Part shown: positions 1 through 9,238 of the stretch, piece after piece
Position numbering within the stretch: position 1 is the first letter of the stretch
How the letters are laid out: every line of letters starts with the position of its first letter
Assembly: GCA_025961275.1 (NCBI GenBank)
Contig: JAOQNJ010000001.1
Location: 4,777,749 to 4,841,748, forward strand
Length of the DNA stretch: 64,000 bases
Direction: 5' to 3'
Source: Providencia alcalifaciens
Lineage (GTDB): Bacteria > Pseudomonadota > Gammaproteobacteria > Enterobacterales > Enterobacteriaceae
Notes under the pieces: model-generated
What the model was told of the DNA's origin: nothing
The model's database searches: none
The model's input: only the letters and a program-made list of their open reading frames with translations
Translations under genes and position numbers: made by a program

Positions 1-96
1 TGCGGCTAATACTAAAATAAAAAACAGTAACACATAAGGGTTTAAACCCTCGGAGCGTTTTTTATTCGGAGTGGTTGTTGCTGTTGCCATTGCCAT
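1..96 (-). CDS. YfcC-like transporter, N-terminus only
   Basis: Only the first 32 codons are inside the window; the rest lies to the left. The start is the ATG at 96, preceded on the minus strand by an AGGG-type ribosome site. The residues are a Thr/Lys-rich cytoplasmic lead followed by the start of a membrane segment (PYVLLFFILVLAA). That pattern resembles the N-terminus of the YfcC family of Na+/H+- or amino-acid-linked carriers. It starts only 23 bp after the stop of the M20 peptidase, so the two probably form one operon: a peptide or acyl-amino-acid uptake carrier with its hydrolase. The family call rests on about 30 residues and on the context. Confidence 0.5.
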   Translation of the reverse strand, partial: MAMATATTTPNKKRSEGLNPYVLLFFILVLAA

Positions 97-119
97 ATAC
101 TTACCCTGTCAGATTGTTA

Positions 120-1250
120 TTATTGAGTAATACGTTTTAAAACATTAAAAAATAGCTGTGCACGTTCAGCTAAAGAAGGGATCTCTAAGTATTCTTTATC
201 ACTGTGCTGGTGGCCGCCAATAGGACCTAATCCATCGACTGTTGGTGTACCAACGCCTGCGGTAAATGACGCATCAGAGCCACCACCAGTAGATACATCC
301 TCTAATGTGATATTGAGTTGAGTTGCTTCTTCTTTGATGATGCTAATCAGTGCAGTACTTTCGTTAGTTTTCACCATTGGTGGACGGTTAATACCACCTG
401 TTAGTGAAAGTTGAATGCCTTCTAACACAGGTGTATTGCAGATATCTCTCACTTTTTTATCAATTTTAACGCCTTGTTGGTCTGTAGAAATTCGAACATC
501 AATTTCCGCTCTTGCATTTGGCGCAACGGTATTGACAGAGGTTCCACCTGAAATTAAGCCAACGTTGACGGATAGGCCTTTATCATGCTGAGAAAGAGCA
601 TGTAAGCTTTGGATTTTATGCGCTAATTCTTGGATTGCACTAATCCCAGCTTCAGGGGCAATACCCGAGTGAGAAGCTTTGCCTTGAATGGTGAGTACGT
701 AGGTACCTACACCGCGTCGTGCACTGACAATAGCTCCATTCGCGCGAGCAGGTTCCATAACTAATGCATAGCGTTTGCCAAGAGCACATTTTTCAATGAT
801 TTCACGGGAGGAAATAGAACCAATTTCTTCATCGCAGTTTAATAAAACTTCAATTTTTTTATAGCGAGGGTCTTGTGAATCAAAGAGTTCTTTTATTACT
901 TGGTACACCATGACATGACTACCTTTCATGTCAATGACCCCAGGGCCGTAGGCTCTGTCACCTTCAATACTAAATGGTCGCTCAGCAACAGTTCCTTTCG
1001 GGAATACGGTGTCTAAATGCAATAAAATGAGTATTTCTGATGCTTCTGTAGGATAATAAATTCGATAGTTATTGCCTAAAGATTCATTAGGAATGACTTC
1101 CACTTCAAAGCCCATTTTTTTATAACGTTCACACCAAATTGCGGAATGTTGGTCAACACCAAATTTATCATAAGAGCCTGATTCAATATTAACCACTTCC
1201 TCTAGAAGTTTTAGCATATCGGCTTGGTGTACTAAAAAGTTATTATTCAT
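120..1250 (-). CDS. M20 family metallopeptidase, carboxypeptidase G2-like
   Basis: A 376-residue cytoplasmic dinuclear-zinc hydrolase of the M20 (ArgE/DapE/CPG2) family, expected to cut C-terminal amino acids or N-acyl groups. The zinc and catalytic residues are visible: HLDTVF (H78, D80), the bridging Asp in GVIDMKGS (D107), the catalytic pair in CDEEIGS (E141-E142), MEPAR (E166) and a late GGHQHSDKE histidine. The middle of the protein holds the usual dimerisation lid domain (about 180-290). The ATG at 1250 has AGGACGA upstream. It is followed closely by the YfcC-like transporter. CPG2-like enzymes often act on folyl- or aminobenzoyl-glutamates, but the substrate cannot be told here. Confidence 0.85.
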   Translation of the reverse strand: MNNNFLVHQADMLKLLEEVVNIESGSYDKFGVDQHSAIWCERYKKMGFEVEVIPNESLGNNYRIYYPTEASEILILLHLDTVFPKGTVAERPFSIEGDRAYGPGVIDMKGSHVMVYQVIKELFDSQDPRYKKIEVLLNCDEEIGSISSREIIEKCALGKRYALVMEPARANGAIVSARRGVGTYVLTIQGKASHSGIAPEAGISAIQELAHKIQSLHALSQHDKGLSVNVGLISGGTSVNTVAPNARAEIDVRISTDQQGVKIDKKVRDICNTPVLEGIQLSLTGGINRPPMVKTNESTALISIIKEEATQLNITLEDVSTGGGSDASFTAGVGTPTVDGLGPIGGHQHSDKEYLEIPSLAERAQLFFNVLKRITQ

Positions 1251-1878
1251 ATATCGTCCTAACGTTGTTGTGTTGCTTATTTAAACAGTGATTATTTATA
1301 TATTAAGAAGAATTTAAGTATCAGAAATTTTTATTTTAAATTAAGTCTAATCTATGTTTTTCGCTATATTAATGAAGAAAATACGCTGAGCAGATCATTT
1401 ATTAATCAATATTTGGTTTAAATTTATTTATTATAAAAACAAAAAGATATTTACCAATCTTTATTGTTACGTAGGGTTACAAATAATTTATTTTAATTTA
1501 ATATTTAATGACAGTTTTTCTACTTACATGTGGCTGCTTGCTTTATTCGCAGTCACTTTTATTAACATCTATGAAATGAGTGCTTTTGAAATGTATCATA
1601 ATAAACAATTTTTTTACAAGTTGATTGATGCCTTGTGTTGAGGTGATTCAACTATATATTTTTGCAATATTTTAATTGGTAAGCAGAATAGCAGGTTACT
1701 TTAGTTCCATTTTAATAAACTATTTAATTTAAGTAATGTCAATAGGTCAGGTAATAGTGAAATTATATGACTATAAAGTGATAGAAATATATTTAATATA
1801 ATGTGTTAAATAAGATTCAACTAAAGTTAATTTTTCTAGTTATCAATAAAAAATATTAATATTTAAATAGGAGGCGAA
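1251..1878. other. AT-rich intergenic region
   Basis: About 630 bp upstream of the M20 peptidase with no convincing reading frame on either strand. It must contain the promoter of the leftward peptidase-transporter pair, but I could not single out a clear -35/-10 pair in such AT-rich sequence. Confidence 0.5.
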
Positions 1879-1947
1879 ATGTTTTTGATATGGTTGATAG
1901 TGTGTGCTTATACTTCAATAAGCAGTTTTTTTTTAGTTAAGTTTTAG
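1879..1947 (+). CDS. possible 22-residue membrane miniprotein
   Basis: A short frame encodes MFLIWLIVCAYTSISSFFL plus three residues. It is hydrophobic nearly throughout and would form one transmembrane segment. It is preceded by a strong Shine-Dalgarno (AGGAGGCG, ending two to three bases before the ATG at 1879), which is unusual in an otherwise gene-poor stretch. Enterobacteria encode many such single-span miniproteins of under 50 residues. I recognise no homologue, and a strong ribosome site can occur by chance. Confidence 0.3.
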   Translation: MFLIWLIVCAYTSISSFFLVKF

Positions 1948-2140
1948 ATTGGTTAGCGTAACTATTATGTTTTTAATTTTAAATCAAGGTAAAATATTTT
2001 TTTACTTATTAATCAATAAATGGATTGTTCAATGAGCATATTTATCTGCTTATGAGTAATTTTTGGTCAGTGAATGAACTGGATGATGAAAAAATATTAA
2101 GGTATCCGCGACTATAAGTTAGAAAGAGGCACACATAAAT

Positions 2141-2160
2141 AAAATGCCCCTTTTAGGGGC
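2141..2160 (-). terminator. Rho-independent terminator of the YneE-like gene
   Basis: GCCCC-TTTTA-GGGGC forms a short GC-rich hairpin. On the minus strand it is followed by a T-rich run (ATTTTATTT). It lies about 25 bp beyond the leftward bestrophin-family gene. Confidence 0.6.
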
Positions 2161-2185
2161 AATATACGTTTAATAAAATGAAAAA

Positions 2186-3046
2186 TTATAATAGATTAAA
2201 ATATTTATTAGGCTTAATGGGGCGAGGCAAAGGTGTAATATCTAACATTTCTAACGTACTTCGCTCAATCTCCGTACATATTGCATTCAATGGAAGGTCA
2301 TTGGCGGAGATACCAAATGGATCTTCGAGTTCTTCAGCCAGCGCATCCCAAGCTAGAAATGTGTATGAGACAAATACTGAGACAATGGGGGTCATGTAAT
2401 GGAGATCGCTAACTAAAGCGAAAGGTAGTAATGTGCAAAAAAGGTAAACTGTTCTTTGAAGGATCAAAGTATATGCAAACGGAATTGGTGTATTTGAAAT
2501 ACGTTCGCAGCCGCCTAATACATCGGATAATGTATTGAGATCATGGTTGATACCTTGGAAGATTACATCACTAATCAGATGTTTGTCACGTAACTCACCA
2601 ATTTTTAAGCCAATTTGCAACAAAATTCGATTTGTGGGTAATGGGCTTTTTATCACATCCTCTAGAATAGAGAGTGGTAATAATCGATATAAATCTATCG
2701 CAGGGTTAGTTTTTCTTAGTTCATGCTTTAAGCACCAGCCAAAAGCAATTAATAGCTGGCCGATTTCTTTTTGATATTTCTTGTCGTGAGGTAGTAAGGT
2801 TTTAATACTGCGTAGGATATTTCGTTGTTGAATTAACAAAGTTCCCCACAAGGTTCTTGCTTCAACTAAACGACTATAGCTTGCGTTATTTCTAAAACCG
2901 AGAAATATTGCAATCGCAATACCTAACAAGCTAAATGGCGCAATAGTTAAATGCATTCCTAATTGCTCGTACCATTGATAGCTGATGACGGCAATAATGG
3001 ACATAAAAATATTTAAAGAGAGTCTAAATGTTATTTTTGACAACAC
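2186..3046 (-). CDS. yneE: YneE-like bestrophin-family membrane protein
   Basis: An inner-membrane protein of the bestrophin/UPF0187 family, bacterial homologues of bestrophin ion channels. The call rests on close resemblance to E. coli YneE: LSKI start region, LTIAPFSLLGIAIAIFLGFR, the SRLVEARTLWG helix and a C-terminal DPFG motif. From the GTG at 3046 it is 286 residues, shorter than E. coli YneE at about 304. In-frame sequence upstream to about 3106 encodes the missing conserved N-terminus (RPPQHW...DWHGS), yet that stretch has no ATG, GTG or TTG start. The true start may be a rare ATT near 3103, or the original start codon has been lost. Confidence 0.8.
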   Translation of the reverse strand: MLSKITFRLSLNIFMSIIAVISYQWYEQLGMHLTIAPFSLLGIAIAIFLGFRNNASYSRLVEARTLWGTLLIQQRNILRSIKTLLPHDKKYQKEIGQLLIAFGWCLKHELRKTNPAIDLYRLLPLSILEDVIKSPLPTNRILLQIGLKIGELRDKHLISDVIFQGINHDLNTLSDVLGGCERISNTPIPFAYTLILQRTVYLFCTLLPFALVSDLHYMTPIVSVFVSYTFLAWDALAEELEDPFGISANDLPLNAICTEIERSTLEMLDITPLPRPIKPNKYFNLL

Positions 3047-3319
3047 GGAGCCATGCCAATCTAACAGTCTTAGAAACCAATGCTGAGGTGGGCGAATAAC
3101 AATGATTTTTAATAGATTGAATTTTTAATAAGATCAGCAATGTAGCATCTTAAAAAAAAGTTGGCAATGTTGCACTCGCATTAAAACTTGTCATGTTATA
3201 TAGGTAATTATTTGATTATCCAGCTTTATTGAAATAAATAATTACGTGTATGCTTGTAATACCTTTATGATTATGTAAATTTTAAGTCAAATCAATAACT
3301 CAAGCCACATGGTTACCCG

Positions 3320-3403
3320 ATGTTATTTAGGCATTTTTTATCACTAGTATTTAGCGCTATATTGATAGGTTGTTCGGATTATCATGATGATACATTGCTG
3401 TGA
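3320..3403 (+). CDS. possible 27-residue lipoprotein or lipoprotein remnant
   Basis: The frame from ATG 3320 encodes a textbook lipoprotein signal: a short basic start (MLFRHF), a hydrophobic core and a lipobox ending LIGC, followed by only nine residues (SDYHDDTLL). Aspartates after the cysteine would favour inner-membrane retention. There is no clear ribosome site. It could be an entericidin-sized lipoprotein or the 5' remnant of a longer gene. Confidence 0.3.
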   Translation: MLFRHFLSLVFSAILIGCSDYHDDTLL

Positions 3404-3482
3404 AAAAGTCGCTGGATAGTCGCAATAGATAGTTGTACAGTAAAGCACTGTTCAACTACACAGTATTTTGATTGGATAAATA

Positions 3483-4082
3483 ATGGCTAAAATAGATGAT
3501 AACCAAGACTATTATGATAAAAGCTTCAGTAAGATAGATATCAGTGAGCAGAATATTGTCAGTACAGTTTTTGAAAAGTGTGAATTTATTAATTGTGATT
3601 TTTCAGCTGCGTCACTCTCTCGTTGTAAATTTATCGAGTGTGTATTCAAACAATGTAATTTAAGTATGAGCAACGTTGCTAACACGCGCTTTTCAAATGT
3701 TGAGTTTTCTGATTGTAAGTTGGTAGGGATTGACTGGACTGCAGCATATTGGCCAAAGTTTGACTTTTACTCAGAACTAAATTTTAAACAGTGTATTTTA
3801 GATAATTGCAGTTTTTTTGGGCTAAAGTTACATGAATCTCACTTTGAAGGATGTCGATTGCATCATGTAGATTTTAGAAATGCAGAGCTTAATAAATCTT
3901 CATTACTCGATTGTGATTTTTCAAATAGCCTATTTCTACAAACTAATTTGGAATTTACCGATTTCACTGAATCTCATTCGTTCAATATTGATATACGGCA
4001 AAATAAATTATCAAAAGCAACATTCTCAAAATTTGAAGCATTAGAGTTATTGAAAAGCTTAGATATCCAGTTGGTTGATTGA
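3483..4082 (+). CDS. pentapeptide-repeat protein, McbG/Qnr-like
   Basis: A 199-residue protein built of A(D/N)LXX-like pentapeptides, for example CEFINCDF, CKFIECVF, CNLSMSN and FEGCRLHHVDFRNAEL. These fold into a right-handed beta-helix. The layout (two blocks of repeats separated by a WTAAYWPKFDF segment, then an ALELLKSLDIQLVD tail) resembles McbG and Qnr, which mimic DNA and protect gyrase from microcin B17 or quinolones. A gyrase role is an inference from that likeness only; many such proteins have no known function. It stands alone with no clear operon partner, and the ribosome site is weak. Confidence 0.75.
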   Translation: MAKIDDNQDYYDKSFSKIDISEQNIVSTVFEKCEFINCDFSAASLSRCKFIECVFKQCNLSMSNVANTRFSNVEFSDCKLVGIDWTAAYWPKFDFYSELNFKQCILDNCSFFGLKLHESHFEGCRLHHVDFRNAELNKSSLLDCDFSNSLFLQTNLEFTDFTESHSFNIDIRQNKLSKATFSKFEALELLKSLDIQLVD

Positions 4083-4852
4083 GGGGGGAGGCAGAAAACT
4101 ATTCCTTGATACAATTTGCCATATGGAAAATTATTTTTCTGTCTCATGCCTAATGTATGACTTGAGTCATCAAATGAAAAAAGTCACTACAATTATGTTT
4201 CTCAATATGAAACCGCATACAAAATCATAAAATTAATGTGCTTGGTAGGTGCGTTACTTGGGAGGATATTTGATGCCGCGGTTTATGATTAAAAATCTAT
4301 TTTAGCCTTCATTAAGGCACAAAGCAAAAAGCCTACCCTATGATATAGATCTGTAATTGTATCTAGTCAACAGTTACTAGCAAATTTAATTTTTCTTTGT
4401 TTATACATTATATTCAGAGCACACTCAGACTATTAGTCTTGTAATTAAACATCAATAACAGTAAAAACGATAAGACGTATTAAATTGAATATGCCCATAG
4501 TAATCTTATGTAGAACAGTAACTTTAAATGCTATGAAAAAATTCAAACTCACTTATCTATGAAATAGAAAGTGATAAAACAATCATCGTGAACTAAAAAA
4601 TCAATTATCTATAATAATTACTTGTATTGTTAAAATGTATACTTATAAAATCAGTAAATTTATAAATGCGTTAACAATTAACTCATATTGATAACAATTT
4701 AATTTACTTTAACCTGTAAGTTTAAGCAGAATATTTACTTTAAAATAGGGAAGAGATAATAAATTTTAGAATGATTCAATTATATGTCTATGGTCTGTAT
4801 ATCAATTCTCTGCATCCTGGTTATTTTCCATAAATAGATGACAATTAACATG
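4083..4852. other. intergenic region without a convincing gene
   Basis: About 770 bp of AT-rich DNA between the pentapeptide gene and the leftward PapI/FaeA-like gene. A short frame ending near 4290 (LVGALLGRIFDAAVYD) reads like the tail of a membrane protein but has no start or upstream continuation, so it may be debris of a lost gene. Confidence 0.4.
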
Positions 4853-5146
4853 TCAATGTAATGAGTTATTAATCATTTTCGATGAAGATTTAACTAAGCC
4901 TTTCTCTGATAGCTTGACAAGTAAATGACGTGTTTTATAAATACTAAATTGACAGTATTCTGCGATATCTCTTGTCCTAGGCCAGTATTTTTCCTCCGGC
5001 ATTACATCTATAATTCCATTATCACAATCTATTTTATTAACTTTAATCAACGCGGTAATAGCAGACAGAATGAAATTCATTTCTTTCATGCTCTTTACCG
5101 TTCTTGTGCTAATAGTTATGTGTTTCGCACATAACGCTTTCGCCAT
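4853..5146 (-). CDS. PapI/FaeA-like fimbrial regulator
   Basis: A 97-residue winged-helix protein. After an N-terminal extension of about 30 residues, the part from about 40 to 90 (TRDIAEYCQFSIYKTRHLL, then VKLSEKGLVKSS) matches the PapI/FaeA pattern: a recognition helix that tracks along DNA, then a short wing. PapI-type proteins act with Lrp at Dam-methylated GATC sites to switch fimbrial operons on and off. The position fits: it is divergent from the fimbrial operon, 500 bp away. The ATG at 5146 is preceded by AAGGCGG. Family membership is probable; phase switching here is inferred. Confidence 0.65.
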   Translation of the reverse strand: MAKALCAKHITISTRTVKSMKEMNFILSAITALIKVNKIDCDNGIIDVMPEEKYWPRTRDIAEYCQFSIYKTRHLLVKLSEKGLVKSSSKMINNSLH

Positions 5147-5649
5147 ATATATGTCCGCCTTAATAACAAATATAGAATAAAATCACTAAAGTACTCGTTG
5201 CAGAGGTAGTCGATTGACCCTTATAGATTATAGCTAAGTAGTCATATTTAAACAGAAGATTTTATCTTTAATTAAAAGAAAAGAATATTATATCACGATA
5301 TATAATTATGCGATCACTAATATCGCGCCGTAAGTAATTTATGCATTAGGTGAATGATTGTATCGAATTCATCTTTACACTTATTTTAATGATTTATTTT
5401 ATTCGTTTTTTTTGTATTATTGTCGACGCTTTGGCTGACTTAATGGAGTAAGTTAGCTTTAGATATTAAGCTTATAAGTCATATGCTGTTTGAGATGAAT
5501 TTGCATTTTAATCGCATTTCTATTTTATGATTTTCACGAGATTTATTTATAGTTAATTTTGTTTACACGTATATTGTTAGAATATTATGCGATAAATAAA
5601 ACACTAAAATCTCAAACGATAGCTTTTACAAAAACAAAGGATAAATGAT
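5147..5649 (+). promoter_or_regulatory. fimbrial operon control region
   Basis: The 500-bp divergent region between the PapI/FaeA-like gene and the first fimbrial subunit is extremely AT-rich. It holds a single GATC (5312-5315) rather than the two seen in pap-type switches. A possible promoter is TTTACA at 5562 with TATTAT or TTATGC about 15-17 bp downstream. AAAGG at about 5636 precedes the subunit ATG at 5650. Regulation is inferred from context. Confidence 0.35.
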
Positions 5650-6199
5650 ATGCAATATAAAAAAATGTATTAACTAGTGCAGTAGCAATAGCTTTCAGTC
5701 TATTTTGTGGAAGTGCATTTATTGCAAATGCTGCAACTACAGGCGTAGAAAAAAAATCACGCTTATTGCGCAAATTAATGACAGTATCTATGTAACTAAA
5801 CCTGATGGTCATTCCTGGTATACAACAGAAGAATTGGAAGCTAAAGACAAAAAGCAAACTGAATTTACTAAAAGCTTAGATGTACGAGTATGGACACGAG
5901 GCCAAAAATTTAATGTATCAATGATTCAACCATTGGTTATTTCACGTGATGATGGTGTTTATCAATTACAAGATACCCATGTTTATTGGGGCGATATTAA
6001 TTGGGGGCAAAAAGAATTGATTTATGGTCAGCCGCCTCAAGAGATTATTCAAACAACACCGACTGATGATGGATACGATGATATCTATAAATTAAATATC
6101 GAAGCTAAAGCACCAACTGCGGCAGGAACTGCGCTAGATGGTAGTGTTAATGGTGCATATAGCGGTGAATTAGTTATGCTATTTGAGCCAGCAGCTTAA
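5650..6199 (+). pseudogene. CS1-type (alpha) fimbrial major subunit, two frameshifts
   Basis: Major pilin of the CS1/CFA-I (CooA/CfaB) family. It has a signal peptide (MQYKKNVLTSAVAIAF...ANA), then VEKKITLIAQIND, and ends YSGELVMLFEPAA, the donor-strand-type C-terminus shared with the second subunit downstream. As written the frame breaks twice: the A7 tract at 5659-5665 needs one more A, and so does the A8 tract at 5749-5756. With both restored the gene is 183 codons and fully consistent. The subunit would be translocated by Sec, bound by the chaperone and polymerised through the usher. Slipped-strand variation or sequencing error are both possible; see the homopolymer finding. Confidence 0.8.
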
Positions 6200-6246
6200 G
6201 TTAAATAATGAAGAATAACGAATAATCTTAATGAATAGGCACCGGT

Positions 6247-8534
6247 ATGATTAATGATAGAATTTTTTTAAATATTTTTATTAAATATAAAATCGTAAGG
6301 TGTCTATTCCTTTTTAATATTATCTTATACCAAAGCTATAGTTATGCGGATAAAACAGTTGTCAAATTTAATGTTCCACCTGGCTTTGAAAATATGGATG
6401 TCGGGAAGTCACTGGGATATTTAATTAGTTATAACGGCAAGGCATTACCAGGTTATGTTGTATATGATCCTCTTAAAAGAAGACTAGAATTAGATGAAGA
6501 ATCATTTTTAAAAAATGGGAAATCAAATAAAAATATCGAAAAAATTGACGTTATACTCTCTAAGATTAATTTTGAGCAGTGTATTAGGGGCTGTGATATT
6601 GAAATAGATAATAATAATATTTCAATCGATAAAGTAAATCAGACCATTACTATTAATGATAATCAATTAAATTATATTATTCCAGAAACTAATTTTGGTT
6701 TAGTACACAACCAAACGATTGATCTTAGACATTCAACAGAGGGTTATAAGGCTGCTAATATAGCAGGCAATGGATATGTCGGACTACCGTCACAGATGTA
6801 TGGTTATTTCAATTGGTATTTAAATGAAAGAAGCTATGGCGATAGTAAATATAATGACGTTGGTATTTCAACATTTTACTTACAAAAGAATTTTTCTAAT
6901 ATTTATTTAAGAGCAGGTAAACAAAGTTCACTGGCTTACTACGCTGGATCAGTAAATTCAGTTGTTACTCCTAGCTACGATGGGTTTGTGACTATAGGTA
7001 GTCAAGAAAATTTTAATAATGAAACTAAAAATAAAAGTAATGGAAGATTAATATTTTTTTCCATGACTGATGGTAGCGTCGATATAAGAAGGGATGGGCG
7101 TACAATTTTCAATCGCCCTGTTACTATTGGGCGAAATGAGATTGATTATCGAATTCTACCCGGTGGCTATTACACTGTTGAAATTTATTATTTAGATAAA
7201 ATGGTCGTGAAATTAATCACGAAGTTCAGGTTATTGACAATGTTACTTATGGAAACAGTGGGCAAGGGAATAACTGGCATATCACCGCGGGAAAAGAACA
7301 GTTTACCGATGATCGTATGATAGAGTTTGGTACTGGACGTGAAATTCTTGGGGTGTATGGAAATCTACTCACCGTCGCAGCAGATAATGGAATGTGGACG
7401 AGTGATATCAATATAAATCGCCCATTATATTTTGATGATATTATTATTCAACCCACTCTCGGATTTCGCGCTGGTGAAAAAGGTATTGGTGGTTATACAA
7501 GCTTGTCAATGGGAAATGATTTTTGGGGAAATGCTACAGCATCGTATTATCAGCAGAATGATATTTCAGATATCTATTACACTGTTAATAGTCGCGCCTT
7601 AAGTTATTCGAGAAGCTTTGGCGGAAATTTAGTTAGTTATTCTTATGGTCGTTATAGTAATAGTGATTACAAACAAATTCAAGTAAGCCGAATGTTCGAT
7701 CAAAATGGTTATTATGCGAATGTTTCTCTAGGTGCTAAACGTCAGACCTATTTTGGTGACGGTGTATTCTTAAATGTATCGGTATCTTTATTAAATAGCA
7801 AAGCGAATATAAATATTGCCAACTCAGGGAGTAATACGGTTTATTCTGCTAATTACCAAAAAGACTGGGTAGATACATTAGGAACAACAAGTTCTAGCAT
7901 TGATTACAGTCACAGTAATAATAACGATAATGTTGGTTTAAGATTGACGCGGTCTGGTTTTCTGGGAGATGCGACGGCTTCAGTGAATATTAATGATCAA
8001 AGTGCACAGGGAAGCCTATATTATCGTGGTAGTTTCTCCGCAAGCGAATATGGTATCTATCCTGGTCGATATAATACATCAGGTGCTGCATTGTTAGTTG
8101 AAGTACCGAAAGATGAATCTGGTTATTATTATGGCTTTAGTGTGAATGGAAGTCCTGTCAGAAGTGGGCGCACGCTTTCTGTTCCTATTGGGAATTATAA
8201 AAGTATTGGTTATGCGCCTGTGGCAAATAATGCAGATGATATTGATATGCAAATTGAAGTCCCAGCGAATATTGTGAGAAGTCACCCAGGTCAAGTTTAT
8301 TATGCCAAAGCATTTGTCGATATTAACCAGGTTTATAGTGGATTTATGCGAGATAAAAATGGAAAGCTAGTTAATGGTATTTTAGATAACGGTGAACAAG
8401 TATATAAAAATGGACTTTTTTCGTTTAATGCAAAAAAAGTGATAAATGAAATTATTTTGAAAAATAATGAAATGTCTTATCGCTGTGATCTTAAAGTTAA
8501 AAATGACAATAGTTATATATGCATACCGCAGTAA
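6247..8534 (+). pseudogene. CS1-type fimbrial outer-membrane usher, one frameshift
   Basis: Usher of the CooC/CfaC/TcfC family, the outer-membrane pore that assembles alpha fimbriae. A signal sequence (LFLFNIILYQSYSYA) leads into an N-terminal domain with a CIRGC cysteine pair. The body has the alternating Gly/Ser/Tyr-rich strands of a beta-barrel. A late segment (GLFSFNAKKVINEIILK) with CDLK and CIP cysteines closes it. The frame is lost at the A4 run 7198-7201; adding one A reads D-K-N-G-R-E and gives an uninterrupted 762-codon protein, slightly shorter than typical CooC-type ushers (about 870). It lies 47 bp after the subunit and 18 bp before the chaperone. Confidence 0.8.
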
Positions 8535-8552
8535 ATAGGTTAGGAGCTACCA

Positions 8553-9221
8553 ATGTTAAAAATATTGACAATAAGTTTGTTATTGTATCCATGGGGTATT
8601 TCTTTTGGGGTGGGGCAGTTACTCGTTGCACCTGCAAGTACAACAGTAACATTTCCGAATGAGCGTAATATTACAGTTAAAAATATAGGGGATGCGCCAA
8701 TGTATATTAATATATCCCTACACCAAATTGAGAATCCAGGGATAACTCCCGAAAAGAAAATACCTATTTCGGCTCTTGCTGACCCGATAATTATAGCTTC
8801 ACCAACAAAAGTTTCTCTTGGCGCTGGCCAAAGTAGGAATATCAAATTGACCGCTTTAAAATCGCCGTTAAAAGAACAAGCATATCGTTTATATGTCATC
8901 CCTGTATCGTCCTTTTCGGTAACCGATACTGATGCGGATAAAAGAATTAGTGCGCCAACAGTGGTGTCCGTCGGCTATGGGGTTCTGGTAAGAGTATTAC
9001 CATCGGGAAGTTTAACTTCAGAACTGGTTTATGAATGTCAATCAAAAGGAATTCGTTTATCAAATACAGGAAATAGCCGAGCTGATTTGAGTAATATTTC
9101 ATTCGGTATAGGAAAGAAGCTAGATCGTATTGGTGTTTATCCTTCAACACCAATTATTATTCCCCATAAAAATTTGACAGCTAAATTTAAAGGCGAAGAT
9201 TACGCTATCTCCTGTGAATAA
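8553..9221 (+). CDS. CS1-type fimbrial chaperone
   Basis: A 222-residue periplasmic chaperone of the CooB/CfaA type. It has a signal peptide of about 20 residues, then an N-terminal Ig-like domain with the conserved pattern LLVAPASTTVTFPNERNI, an AGQSRNIKLTAL strand and the AYRLYVIP strand that caps subunits by donor-strand complementation. A smaller second domain follows, with two cysteines (YEC and ISC). GGAG lies before the ATG. It sits between the usher and the second subunit, with a 5-17 bp gap to the latter. It is intact, unlike most of its neighbours. Confidence 0.85.
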   Translation: MLKILTISLLLYPWGISFGVGQLLVAPASTTVTFPNERNITVKNIGDAPMYINISLHQIENPGITPEKKIPISALADPIIIASPTKVSLGAGQSRNIKLTALKSPLKEQAYRLYVIPVSSFSVTDTDADKRISAPTVVSVGYGVLVRVLPSGSLTSELVYECQSKGIRLSNTGNSRADLSNISFGIGKKLDRIGVYPSTPIIIPHKNLTAKFKGEDYAISCE

Positions 9222-9238
9222 TATTAATGGTGAAAATA

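Noticed and set aside
2178..2399. Plus-strand reading frame of 73 codons
   Set aside because: Lies opposite the conserved YneE-like gene and its composition (Ser-rich tail) follows from the other strand.
4180..4290. Frame ending LVGALLGRIFDAAVYD that looks like a membrane-protein tail
   Set aside because: No start codon with upstream continuity and no recognised family; left as possible gene debris in the intergenic entry.
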